Below are positions 53,451-64,000 of a stretch of 64,000 nt of DNA, in pieces. Source of the stretch: Gnetum montanum (Eukaryota > Streptophyta > Gnetopsida > Gnetales > Gnetaceae); NCBI GenBank assembly GCA_015680685.1, contig MNCI01001062.1, positions 145,115-209,114 on the forward strand, read 5' to 3'. Both the position numbers and the translations under genes were made by a program. Within the stretch, counting starts at the first letter, position 1. Each line of letters starts with the position of its first letter. A model generated the notes under the pieces. That model was not told where the DNA came from and ran no database searches. It saw only the letters and a list, made by a program, of their open reading frames with translations.

Positions 53451-56400
53451 GTTTATTATTGAAAATATTATAGATATGAAGTTATTTTTTGACTGAGTTA
53501 TAATGATGACATCATTTTAATTAATTGATCGATTGATTACATTAGTTGAATTAGTTCAATTATGGATTAGTTAATTTAAGTAGAATAGATAATTTAGTTT
53601 TGTGTGAGCTGGCAACGATTCCACCTTGTCCAAGGAGGTCATATTTGTACAAAATGGTGTTGAGCCATCAAGGGTGTCACTGGGAACATTTTCATTATTT
53701 TTGTGCGAGGGTGTTACACTTGTTTCAGAAGGAACTGTGAACTCAAGTGTGTGCCAGTGTTTGTGCTGCACTTGTCCACAAGGGTTAATGGCATGATTTG
53801 TGTTTTGATTCCAAGTTATGCATATCGTGAAGGGGATTGCAATGAGATTTTTTATTGTTTTATTCTTTTATTGAAAAATACATAAAAATCTTAAAATTAT
53901 AAAATCATAAAAATATTATCTTTCAATGTCGTAACACAGTTGTATTTCTACATACTACATCATTTTTTATTCTTCGATTACAATGACATATACAAGTATA
54001 CTTTGCAATTCACATTCACATTGTCTTGGGTATTGACAACTGGATTGTTGCACATTCTTTGGATACATTTCTCGTAGTCTTGGCCAAGGAGAGCCTTTGT
54101 TAACTAGAGAAGAAGGGGATGGACAATTTTGGCACAGGAATTATTGTTAGAGTAATTTTTTGTAGTATGCAAATGTATGTTCGATTGGGAGTGTGTTGGC
54201 AATTAATGGATCAATCAATTTTACCTTCCATTTGTTGAAGGTAAATACCACTTTAGCTAAGAAGAATATGTTTAGCCATAACGACCAGTCACAAAATATT
54301 CTACATGGACCAATAGCTTTGCACCATCACTGGAGAAATTATTCTAAGTTTCTAACTACTTACGGTAAAACAAAACTAACTAAATTTAATGATGCTAATG
54401 ATTATTGGTTATTGGACCCCAAAAATTAAATATCTTAAAAATAAAAATTCAGAGTACAAAAGCAGAGAAGTAGAGGAGAAACTCCAAAACAACAAAAAGG
54501 AAAGGCTCAATGGTTTTGGGGCTGCCTTTTTAGGTTTTTATCCTTACAACCAATTTTGAAAAACCTCTTATCTGGGTAAGAAAAGGATCAGACTTTGCCC
54601 TTGTTCAGAAGTGCCCAAATGTATTTTCACTTCTAATTAAAAACTTCTTGAGAAACATTTAGGAATTCAGCTGAAGCATTAAATGTTGAATGATGTCACA
54701 TTGAACTAACAAAGATAAAAAGTTAGTTGGAGAATCTCTGAAAAACCACATTACATTGAAACTTTCAGACAGCATAAAGAATAAGAGGATGAAAGCAATG
54801 CCAAGTAAGAAGCAGAAATCCTTAAAGTTAAGGAGTGTCACTAAAGAAAACTTCATCTAATCTTGGTTGAAAATGATGTAAATACTTGCTACACCAAATT
54901 TAAGAGCTCCATGCAAAGGGACAAGTCAAAAAACAATGGATGAATGTATCTTCCATGTTTTTTTACTTATAAATTAACGAAACTACTCTAACATGGTTTA
55001 CTATCTCCCTATCACAAGTCTCTGTTGTGTGTTGACTGTTAAGATAATAAAATTTACTTGGTTTTATTGACTTTAAAAGGTTCAAGTTTTTTAATCATTT
55101 CGTTAGTATGTATTAACATATAAACAAAAGTAGGTTACGAAAACAGGGTGAGGCTAGGCCAGAGAGAAATCTGCATGTCCCAGGTTGAAAAATTTCTATC
55201 CATCAAAGTCAGTTATCTTGTGTCCTTGTCCACAACTAGTTATTTTAAAAATAAACACTAATAAAAATTGGCCCCCACATACCAGATCACAAAACATATT
55301 TCAAGGGGAGCAAGACTAAAGTAAATCCTACACAGGCCAGATCAGGCCTTGTGGACCCTAAAATTCATAGCACTTGGGGAAATTGATGCTGTGGTGGAGG
55401 AGCAGCTTACACCTCCAATATTCATCAAGGATCTCCATAATTGCATGCACAATCTATAAATTTTGTTATGGGATGGGGGCTGGTGGGGTTGCTTTGCTTT
55501 TTTCTTTGGTTTTGGTTTTTGCGTAGTTGAGCGGAACTAGGTTGGAGGGCCCAGAGGGGTGCCCTGCCAACTCAATTTTGTGCTGGGGTAATGAGGAGGC
55601 CCTAGGGGAAGGGGTGCGTGCAGGAGTGGCGACGTTTGGGATTGGCTGACAGATGTATATGACTTCATTGTTTAATACATGCTTGAATGACAGATTGGTT
55701 GTAAGGATGAAAACTTGAAAAGGCATCCCAAACCATTGAGCCCTTCTTTTATGTTTTGCTTGAGTTTCACCTCTCTTTGATGCTCCTCTAGTGTTGTAAT
55801 GTATATTTTTCTTATTTCTGATATATTTTAATTTTTGGTATTGACCTCAACAGAATATTTTTAAGATTCCATCAACCCATTGCGTACTTGGATTTTGAAT
55901 GTTCCTTAAACTTGCCAAGTTCAAAGATAATAGAAGATCCATACCTGAACAATCTTGATGAATCAAAATGCAAGCAGGTTAGAAAATCTACCTATGTATT
56001 TAGTGCAACGCAATTAAAACCTCAAATATTCTAAAAATTTCTTCCTTTCAATATTTTTCTAGTTTACTCTTTTTCACAAAATGCACTAGGAAACATAGGA
56101 TCTGCATTAAATTTTCCACACAAATAGGTAAATGATCCCTCAAAAATTTTGATGAGGATCAAACCTAGCATGTCAAAGTTTTTAATCCACGGTCTTGAAT
56201 ATTATTACAGGGAGATCAAATCTGGCTTTTCCATTAAATTGATTATCTTACGAGAAAATCTTTTTCATTCACTCTTGTTATAATTTTCATTATGAGTTTC
56301 AATGCTCCCCTGGTATCTAGGAGAATGATTGAATATATCTTATGTCAATCCTTGCATTAACCATCACTCATCAAGGCATATGACTATTGGTTAAAGGATG

Positions 56401-58720
56401 TACCTTGCATTCTACTCTTGCCCACCCTCCCTAGGGTTCGGGGTGCGCGGTGTAGGATATCACATTTTCATCTACCGTCCTTCCCTCCCTCTATTCCTCA
56501 ATGAAGTCAGATTTGATCCCAATGGGTTACCGTGGACATATACAGGCATTAAGCCAAAATTGATTCAAACTGAACTGATCTAATAAATCCCTAAGGTCTA
56601 GAATGTAATTATCAGGTTATGCACTTTGTTATTCTTGTTAAACCCTTTAACATTATCAGATTTCGCCATTTATAGCAATAGATAAAATTATTTGAATGCA
56701 TTGATGGACTGATTGTTGAACTAGAATAACCCTAACGTTGCCTAAATTATTGATGGACTGATTGCTAAACTAGCCAAACACCTCAGTGATTGGTGTAAAT
56801 TAATTAATGAAGGTGATTATGTGTGTTTTTGTTTTTGTTTTGGCTTTGTGTAATGTTTTAACAATCAGATTTTATATCACTGGATATTAATTCTAAAGAT
56901 TTTCTTGTTCTTTGATGCACAGAGGTTTCTCTTTTTTGGCCATTTCACAGGTTGATATCAAAGTTTCCAATCTTGGAAGCCATGGAAACCGTGAAAGTTT
57001 TGTGGAATTTCTAATTGAACACCAATGTTAGGATCACCACGGCAATTTCATTAGCTTAGCTTTATCACTACTTAGGGCTATAGAAAGATCTGTATAGCTA
57101 TCTCATATGTACGGTATTTTTCATTGAAATGTTCTGTATTGCTTTTGTTCCATATGTTGTGCGCATGTCAACCATCCAGCTTCAAATCTACCAAATTCTG
57201 TTACATATTGTTTTTTAAGTACTGAGACACGTGCTATGAAAGGTTTTATTGCATTGTTAAAAATAGCATTAAACTTAATTCTTCATATTCGCTGTTATAT
57301 CCTCTGTATTTGAAAATAACTCTTGATTATGATAGATGTGCTGTAAGGCATGTTATTGCTGATAGAAATTTCAAAGACGTTGTGAATGACGATTGGCCTT
57401 TTTCTTTTATTGCAATTTCCCTGTGTCATTTACTGAAGCTTCTCTGCAATAAACTATTAATTTGCCATGCTTTGGAACCCTGAAAAAATTATGATATCTG
57501 AATCATAGTTTGAATTCCCAATTTAGTGGTTTACAAACAAACACACTTCTTAGTTGAGCTCTTATCATATTGGCAATGTCAATATATCAGAGCTTCGTGG
57601 TTTTTGTCAAAAGGTGATAGACTTGACTAAAGTTTCTTGGTCTTACTCTGTTCAAGAAATTAAGAACCAATGGTCCTTCAAACCACATTTATGTGTTACA
57701 TGAATTTGAGTGATGAAACATGTTTGCATTGAAGTTATAAAAATAGTGAGGTACAATGTAGAAAGAATGTTACAAATAGTATTCATAGTTGTTGCATATT
57801 AAATATAACCCTTTAATGGAATTGGTTTTTCTACCATTGTAAAAATATTTAGGAACAATGCTAAATCACATTTAATCATTTTTCTATAATGGAGAATAAT
57901 TTAGAAACTTATAAAAAAAGGTTTTAAAATAACTTATGAGAAGATATGATGAGAAATTATGTTCTACAAATCATATAAGTTGAAAAGAAATACAATGAAA
58001 AAATGATGAAGATTTAAGGACCAATGGTCAAGAAGTCATGAAGATGTAGAAAATAGCAATTTAGATGGGCCATTTTGTAGTCAAATGGGTTATGCTTGAC
58101 ATAGGGTAAGAGTTGGACCTAATTACTATGTCTTGTGTTTAAGCTTTGGGTCTCTTTGATGAAATCGACATGACCCAAAAGATTTACATGTGAGCATACA
58201 ACTAGTTTAGTTATATATTTATGATATATATATTTATTATTTGGCTAAGAGAATTTTTTATATTTTTCAAACTAAAAATTTTCAAATTGATTCATTGAGA
58301 ATTGATTTTCTAAGGAGAATGTCCAGGTTACAAAGGAGTTGAACTCGTAAATAATAATTCCCATGAAAAAGTTCATCTCTTATCCTAGCGTTATGATGAT
58401 AATTATTTATTTACCATGTTACATTCTAACTTAAAAAAAGTGACCAAGAGAGTTTTCCCTTACCATTACAATAATAAAATTATTTGATGGCAATAGAGAA
58501 GGACTCTCTTAAATGAGGCTGGTAATTGGCCTCTCAGCCAAAACAATGCTCAAGCTTCTTCTAAGGGAATCATTCTTTTAGAAATAAAAGTTGGACCTAA
58601 GGTAGTAATAATCTATTTTTGTGTGATACTATGTTTAAGAGCATTTAACATACTTTTGGGAAGGTTTTGGTTCTTCAAATGGGAGCCATCGCCTCACCCA
58701 TACATCAACAACTAAAGTTC
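53451..58720. other. No recognisable gene
   Basis: About 5.3 kb of AT-rich sequence. Open frames at 54193-54429, 55466-55726 (minus) and 56398-56583 show no domain I recognise. Splice acceptor-like strings end at 56922 and 56950 (ATTTCACAG). The stretch 56951-57150 could be a 3' UTR exon, but nothing proves it. Confidence 0.4.
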
Positions 58721-58892
58721 AAACTTGAAAAATGCACAATATTAGTACTAACAAACATGGGAGTGCAACAAGTGGTAGGACAACTTGCTATAGAACAAAG
58801 TGCATCAAACATGAAAAATACATAATATTAGTACCAACAGACATGTAAGCACAAAAAGTGGTAGGATAGCTTGCTATAGAACAAGGTGCATC
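58721..58892. repeat. Diverged 86-bp tandem duplication
   Basis: Copies 58721-58806 and 58807-58892 (AAACWTGAAAAATRCA ... GCTATAGAACAA.GTGCATC) differ at about a dozen positions, so the duplication is older than that at 53228. Confidence 0.75.
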
Positions 58893-58929
58893 AACAATAA
58901 TTATTCTAGTAAATATAAAAGATGAAGTA

Positions 58930-59866
58930 AAGGATGAGAAGACTATTACAAAGTTATAGGGTGAATTTTTTGATTAGACAAGGACACCAACCCATCATTG
59001 ATATGTATATCATACTATCAACGTGTAGAGGGGTCATTATGAGTCTTGTCATTTTGGTAGTGTTTCTATGTGTTTTGCTGTTATGGGTAGGGAGATGCAG
59101 GTTGCTAAGAGTTGTAGCCAGCTACAGTTTGGCTTGCAAGGTGGTTGTGAGATGCACTCATTTGCAGTGAGACATCAACCCAAGAAAATGTAAGCTTTGA
59201 CATAAGGATAGTAGGTGTAAGCTCACATGAGTCATAGCAAGAAGGGGTTGTGAAATCATGCAAGTTGCATTGGGTTGTAATGGCTTTAGGAGCTCTTAGG
59301 AAAGCTTAACAATTATTAGTGTGAGCTTGTGCAAGACACAGCTAGGTGTAGTATACATGTCTTGCAAATGGATGTGGGTCATACTGCCTTGTAGTCAGAA
59401 TTATACCCAAATCAAACTTTTCCATAGTTTACCAGTGTGAGTAGGCCATGAGTCATATCTAGTTGCAACAGAAAGATCATTTTTTTTTTCAAAAGGTTGC
59501 AAAGATTTAAAGGAATACCAATGGTCAACTAGCGGCTTGAAAAAGTCAAAGAGGACTTCATTAATGATTGTTCCTTGCTACTCTATATCATTGTATATAA
59601 GTTGAGAGATTTTTGAGTTGTGAATGTGTCTCTCTTGGTCCATTGTCTTACTTAACTTGAGCAAATTAGGAGTTGGAAAGTGAGTTTACTATGTAGGTTT
59701 ATTCCAGATCTTTGATATTTGTTCTTCTAGCACTGTACTTTGAAATTTACTTGAATAAAAATAAAGAAGTTCTTCTCTTTTTTGTTCATTGAGCTCTTGA
59801 GAATCCATTAGCTCTTTGAACAATTGTAATATTAATTGGGTCTTAGGGATTGGGATCCATACTAGA
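58930..59866 (+). mobile_element. 5' LTR N of a Ty3/gypsy-type element
   Basis: TATATAAG near 59594 is a TATA box and AATAAAAATAAAG near 59755 the polyadenylation region. The LTR ends before a TGGTATCAGAG primer site. U3 has TGAGTCATA (59228, 59448) and GTTGYAR-type repeats. The left boundary is not defined. Confidence 0.5.
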
Positions 59867-59867
59867 T

Positions 59868-59879
59868 TGGTATCAGAGT
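59868..59879 (+). other. Initiator-Met primer binding site (element N)
   Basis: TTGGTATCAGAG, one base short of the full TGGTATCAGAGC match, directly after LTR N. Confidence 0.55.
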
Positions 59880-60260
59880 GTACGGTTTCTTGAAGTAATT
59901 CAACCATAGGAGGAAACTTCTCACTTCCATCCTTGTTGGGTAATTGAATTTTAATTCTCATCCTTCCTTGAGTAGGATTTCATTTGAGTTTTGTTTTTTG
60001 CCCAAAGTTAGGACTTTAGAGTTATCTTTTGGCCTAATTGTGAGGATAATTATTTTTTGTATTTGATCTCTTGCTTAACTGTGATACCCATTAGCTTGTG
60101 CTATGTTGGGTCAAGTTGTTTTCTTTAATTTCACCTTGATTGATGTTAGATTTGAATTTCTCAAATTATGTTATTTCATTTTGAGTTGTGTATGCTCAAA
60201 TTCTTTTGTCAACTTTCATCATCTACTTGTGGGTAGAATGGTTTTGATTTATTTTCATCA

Positions 60261-60455
60261 TGGCTCCAAAGAAGAAGACACTTCAATATCTTGCTAAAGA
60301 TATGGAATATATGATCTATAAGATCTAACTAAGATGTGAATTCAAGAGTTGCTTCATCACAAGGTCATCATTTTATTCTAGAGGATGATATCTGATGAGG
60401 ATGTCAATCCACTCTTGGAGGTGATTCTTGTCCTTACTATGTCCTAGAAGTAGTA
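60261..60455 (+). pseudogene. gag start of element N
   Basis: ATGGCTCCAAAGAAGAAGAC at 60261 gives MAPKKKTLQYLAKDMEYMI, similar in style to the gag start at 62713. It is cut by LTR O at about 60456 and broken by stops. Confidence 0.4.
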
Positions 60456-61225
60456 GGTGTCATGTATTTATGCTTGCTTGTTTGTTTGGAGTCATTTAAG
60501 TTATTTTTATAGCTTGGGTAGATAATTGCGAGGCCATTGTAGATCACAGTGAGTTGCAATCTAGTCTTGTAAGCAGTTGTGAGTCACAATCTATCGCAAT
60601 GTGTTCAAATTGCAAATTTTATGTATTTTTTAAGTTAGGTGATGAGCTGTAAGCTACTGCGAGTCGTAGTGAGCTGCAGTCCAAAAATTGCTAGTTGCAG
60701 TGGGGTAGTAGCTAGCTAAGAAATAGTGGTGAAAATATTCATCTTTTATTGGTATGCTTGGATGCAATTATAGTTTGGTCATAGGATGGCAACTGCAAGG
60801 GCACTATGAGTCATAGTCACTTTCAGTCCCAATTAAAATGATTTTTAAGGAAAAGGTATAATTTTTGAGGCATCCCAGTAGTTGGGGAATATGAAGAGAT
60901 AGTTGAAAAAAGTTATAATAACTTTAACTAAGATGGTTAACCTCATTCTAAGGCCATTCTGTGTTTGAGAGATTGAGAGTGAACTCTCTTTGAGCATTAA
61001 AAGTGTGTGATTATTTATTGATAATTTATCTTATATTATGAGAGGGTGTGAGGGTTTGATTAATTCATTATTTGTCCTTGGGAGTGTGTTTGCTTTCAAT
61101 GTGCATTGTAATCATTTTCTTTTGAGCAGAAATAAAGTTCTTCATTTTCTTTTTTGTTTAATTGAGGAATTATGGTGGTTCTTTGCACTTGAGTGAGCTA
61201 GGATTATGGAATCCATGGAAGTTTT
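60456..61225 (+). mobile_element. LTR O, same family as N
   Basis: Its R/U5 part (AAATAAAGTTCTTCATTTTC near 61130, GGATTATGGAATCCATGG near 61203) parallels LTR N (AATAAAGAAGTTCTTC, GGATTGGGATCCATAC). U3 has TGAGTCAC (60570), TGAGTCATA (60807) and several GAGTTGCA / GAGCTGCAG-type repeats. Boundaries are approximate. Confidence 0.45.
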
Positions 61226-61690
61226 TCACTAATATTTCTTTCAATATTGAAGATCTTGAAGGTGAGGGAAGAGATGAAGTAGAGAAAATTCATCATTCTT
61301 CAAGGGTTCTTCATCAACAACATGATACAAGTATTTAAAAGGGAAGGAATTTAGGTCCTACTTCAAGATAATAAGGACAAGTTGATGAAGACATGGAGAT
61401 CACACTTGCCAAAGCCTTTAGACATGCTATATGGATGACACATGTTAAGCTTAAATTCTTCAATGACATAGAAGGTACATATTTTTTTCATTTTTTGGCT
61501 CAAGACTTTGAACAAGTATTTTGAACTTGAATATGCCCATGAGAAACAAAGAGTTTCATACGCTAAAACCAAAATTAAAGGTATGACATAAGTTTGTTGG
61601 GAAAAAAGTGGTGCTTTTATGGTAAGCCATAGTACACCCATTAAAGATTGGTATGAAATAAAATGTAGGGATACCTCTTTTGATCCCCTT
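61226..61690 (+). pseudogene. Ty3/gypsy gag fragment after LTR O
   Basis: Across frames: HVKLKFFND, FELEYAHEKQRVSYAKTKIKG, VCWEKSG and IKDWYEIKC. These match the FE..EH.KV.YA..KL.G.A..WW ... I..W..MK pattern of Ty3/gypsy gag. Many stops and shifts. Confidence 0.5.
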
Positions 61691-61729
61691 GTTCTTCCCT
61701 ATGTATTTATTTTTATAGGTTTCTAGACA

Positions 61730-62646
61730 CTAGAGAGACATCTTGAAATTCCAAGAGACATCTTGGCTGAGCCTCAAAGTGATAGGAGATGTCTAGAGAA
61801 GACTTGAGACATCTTGTTGATTAGACTAATGTCTTGGAAGAGACATCTCTCCAAAACTTGAGGCATCTAGATGAGATGTCTCCATACTAACTGAGATGTC
61901 TCAGCAAGATGTCTTGTAAGTGGATGAGACTTCTTGGCTTCTAGGAGAGATGTCTTGGAGAATCAACAGATGTCTTGGTTGAGAGCTAGATTTTCACAGA
62001 AGACATCTTGACAAGGTTAGAGATGATTTTTATGGATGGGGAAACTTTTGAAAATGCCCATCCTAATTCAGGAAATAGTTAGAATGCAATGGAAAAAGAT
62101 GGAAACAACCAGGGAGAAGGTGAAAAGACTTGGAAAGCATCTAAAAAAGCTCAATTTGGGTTTTTATCTTCTGGTTTAACATAACTATTGATGTATTCAT
62201 CATGGTTGATGGTATGAGTGAGAGAAAGAGCTCTTTAGAGTGGAGAGCTAAGCAAGAGAGTGTGGGTGAGCACATTAAGTGAGTGCAATCAGTGATTGTA
62301 GCTTCAAGATCAGCTTGTGTTGTGTTATTCTATGTGTTCTATTTTTTTGTATCTCACTTATGAGTTGAAGATCTCAGTCTCATGTTGTGGAAGAGATTCT
62401 CTATTGGTTGTGTCTTGCATTGAGAACAATCATTATGTGATTGTAGAGCCTCATGCTTTGTAATATCATTTGAGTGTGATAGATTTTTGGTGCTTTGTGG
62501 GTTTTTGAAAACCCAATTATAATCTTCTAATAAATTAATTGAAGTAGCTAGTTTTCTTGTTTTCTAGCAAAAAGTTTTATCTTTGCATAATATCTAGATT
62601 TAGTGGTTTGAAGATGATTAATTAGTGGAGTGAACCTACTCTAGCA
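61730..62646 (+). mobile_element. 5' LTR M of a Ty3/gypsy-type element
   Basis: Ends CTCTAGCA at 62646, four bases before an exact initiator-Met primer site. U3 carries an AGACATCT/AGATGTCT array (61736-62008). The start is not defined. Confidence 0.5.
61736..62008. repeat. AGACATCT / AGATGTCT array in U3 of LTR M
   Basis: Five exact AGACATCT (61736, 61756, 61807, 61841, 62001) and six exact AGATGTCT (61787, 61874, 61894, 61907, 61948, 61968) within 273 bp, plus near-matches. They often extend to CAAGATGTCTC or its complement. Six include TGTCTC or GAGACA, the auxin-response-element core. Confidence 0.8.
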
Positions 62647-62650
62647 TTAT

Positions 62651-62662
62651 TGGTATCAGAGC
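62651..62662 (+). other. Initiator-Met primer binding site (element M)
   Basis: TGGTATCAGAGC, an exact match to the standard plant LTR-element primer site. Confidence 0.75.
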
Positions 62663-62712
62663 CTAGTTTTATTGTTGCTTAGATCTTGGTTGAGGATTTT
62701 TATCAATTTTAG

Positions 62713-63370
62713 ATGTCATCCAGGAAGAAACAGGTGCAAGCTCTAAATCGAGACATGGAGAGCATGGTGGTTGCTTGTTTAGATGAAATTAGTGCAAAGG
62801 TGGACAGATGTATCAATTTTAGCCATATTTCGACACATAGAGGAGATGAGCATGCATGTTCAGAAGAAGAAGTTTCACAACTAGGTGGAGATGGAGCAAA
62901 TGAAGAGGAAGAACAATCCAACTATGGAAGTGTAGAAAATCATTAGCCAAGGATTCTAATGAGAGGAAATCCTATTCCTCAAATAAGAACTCTGAGGGAT
63001 CTAGTTATGTTCATTGCTACTTCTTCAAGCAAGCTTGATGAGGAAGATCAGACAAGGCTTGCTAGAGTGTTTAGAAATGCTGTAAGACTTTTGTACATGG
63101 ATTTGAAGACTTTTAACAGTGTAGATGACCCAATGCTTTTGCAAGTTGGTTGAAGGCACTTGAGAAGCACTTTTAGTTGGAAGAGGTACCAAATAAATTG
63201 AGGGTACCTATTGTTGAATTCATATTAGAAGAAATGGCTTCTACTTGGTGGGAGAAGAAGTCTCAAGATTATGAAAGATGAAACAATCAACCTATCAAAG
63301 ATTGAGATATGATGAAATATAGGTTGAATCGTTAGAGATAAGAAACCATTATGAAGTTGAAATTCCTAAG
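62713..63370 (+). pseudogene. gag of element M (interrupted)
   Basis: ATG 62713 (MSSRKKQVQALNRDM). An acidic stretch follows, with one stop at 62944, then IRTLRDLVMFIATSS. After a frameshift near 63140: WLKALEKHF, LEEVPNKLRVPIVEFILEEMASTWW and MMKYRLNR, the gag capsid core of Ty3/gypsy elements. The frame is cut at 63370 by the minus-strand LTR L. Confidence 0.6.
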
Positions 63371-64000
63371 TGATGAGCAACGAAGTATCCCTATGCCCAA
63401 CCATACAAATCACTAAGGCGTTATGTATGATCCAATTGAATTCTATGGACCTATAGTTATCTCATACACTAGTTTTTCTAGGAAGTGAAACAACGTTGAG
63501 AATGTTTGTTGTCTTCCCAACTACACTTGTAAGGCTCAAGGGTATGGTTTAAGTGTAATTGAGGTATATGAATGTTTGGCGTTTTATATTTTATGGATGT
63601 AATTGCCTACAACAAGAATAAAGGTAGAGTAGATTGAAAACTAATGTCTATTGCCTAGCTAGCCTAACAAAAGTAACCATCCCACTTTCCTGGACACATC
63701 TTGAACACATATAACACTATTGGGCTACCAAATGTTAAGCGTTGCTGGGTTACCAAGTACTATATGAATGCTTGAAGTGGTCATACTTGCATTCATTAAA
63801 TTTTGGAAATAAATTTCTTAATTCAAATGCATAAAAATAAAGAGTGAGAAAGTAAAATGCATTAAAGGAAATATTAAGCTATTCTCAATGCTGCAAGGAT
63901 TGTTAAAAGAGTTCATTTTATTCCTGTCACACTACTGCACTCAGGTACATTAATGCTTGAACAAAGAACCATACACACTTTAGACTCCTTCTACAGGCAC
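63371..64000 (-). mobile_element. LTR L, Athila-like family, minus strand (continues outside)
   Basis: It starts on the plus strand with TGATGAG, the inverted LTR end, then CCCTATGCCCAACCATAC. Inverted landmarks follow (GTCTTCCCAACTACAC near 63511, GGGTTACCAAGTACT near 63747). The CCACTT/AAGTGG hairpin module is conserved (63775-63780 with 63682-63687). It is inserted in the gag of element M. CTAAG (63366-63370) would be the target duplication. Confidence 0.7.

Noticed and set aside
55466-55726. 86-codon minus-strand frame with a Pro-rich tail
   Set aside because: No domain, no promoter or splice context; cannot be told from chance.
59689-59961. 90-codon minus-strand open frame
   Set aside because: It spans the LTR N end and primer site; no recognisable domain, so it is chance.
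61363-61641. 92-codon minus-strand open frame
   Set aside because: Lies opposite a plus-strand gag remnant with clear motifs.

Overview
The window looks like nuclear DNA from a seed plant with a large, repeat-rich genome. A gymnosperm (conifer-like) is my best inference. The reasons are one intronless-looking plant gene isolated among very old and younger nested retroelements, a non-L1 LINE that is unlike usual flowering-plant LINEs, and many decayed LTR elements. Scaffold gaps (two N runs and three single Ns) interrupt the sequence. No bacterial, organellar, tRNA, rRNA or CRISPR features were seen.

Layout. 1-4024: remnants of old LTR elements, including a minus-strand gag/PBS/LTR, broken by the end of a younger plus-strand LTR. 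4025-13189: an old LTR split by element A (4617-12926). 13190-14735: minus-strand L1 LINE remnant. 14736-21288: element B, flanked by the 5-bp duplication GCTGT. 21294-28780: old element D, the only copy here with a reverse transcriptase/RNase H/integrase region, itself split by a solo LTR (22921-23703). 28863-35645: element G, flanked by AACTC. 35646-36560: AT-rich spacer. 37038-38342: the single convincing host gene, 434 residues, with a possible upstream ORF. 38343-58700: LINE remnants (L1, a decayed complete LINE of another clade, two RTE-type 3' ends), a decayed LTR pair and long unannotated stretches. 58700-64000: Ty3/gypsy-type LTR and gag fragments with an initiator-Met primer site, ending in a minus-strand LTR of the same superfamily as A/B/D/G.

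A, B, D and G form one Athila-like Ty3/gypsy group. They share LTRs with TGATG...CATCA ends, a tRNA-Asp-like primer site, gag with a CX2CX3HX4C knuckle, a 2-kb non-coding middle region and a second ORF (ORF2) in the env-like position. Four features stand out. (1) U3 carries a variable array of GATATC palindromes next to a TATA box. (2) A and D carry a second promoter-like block inside the element, about 0.5 kb before ORF2, resembling the U3 motifs of their own LTR families. (3) All four have a branch-point-like motif and an AG exactly abutting the ORF2 ATG, so ORF2 is probably made from a spliced RNA. (4) The LTRs contain hairpin modules whose stems change in a compensatory way. A, G and probably B lack RT/RNase H/integrase but keep gag and the ORF2 region, so they look non-autonomous. 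Every retroelement ORF is broken. The host gene is the only intact long reading frame.
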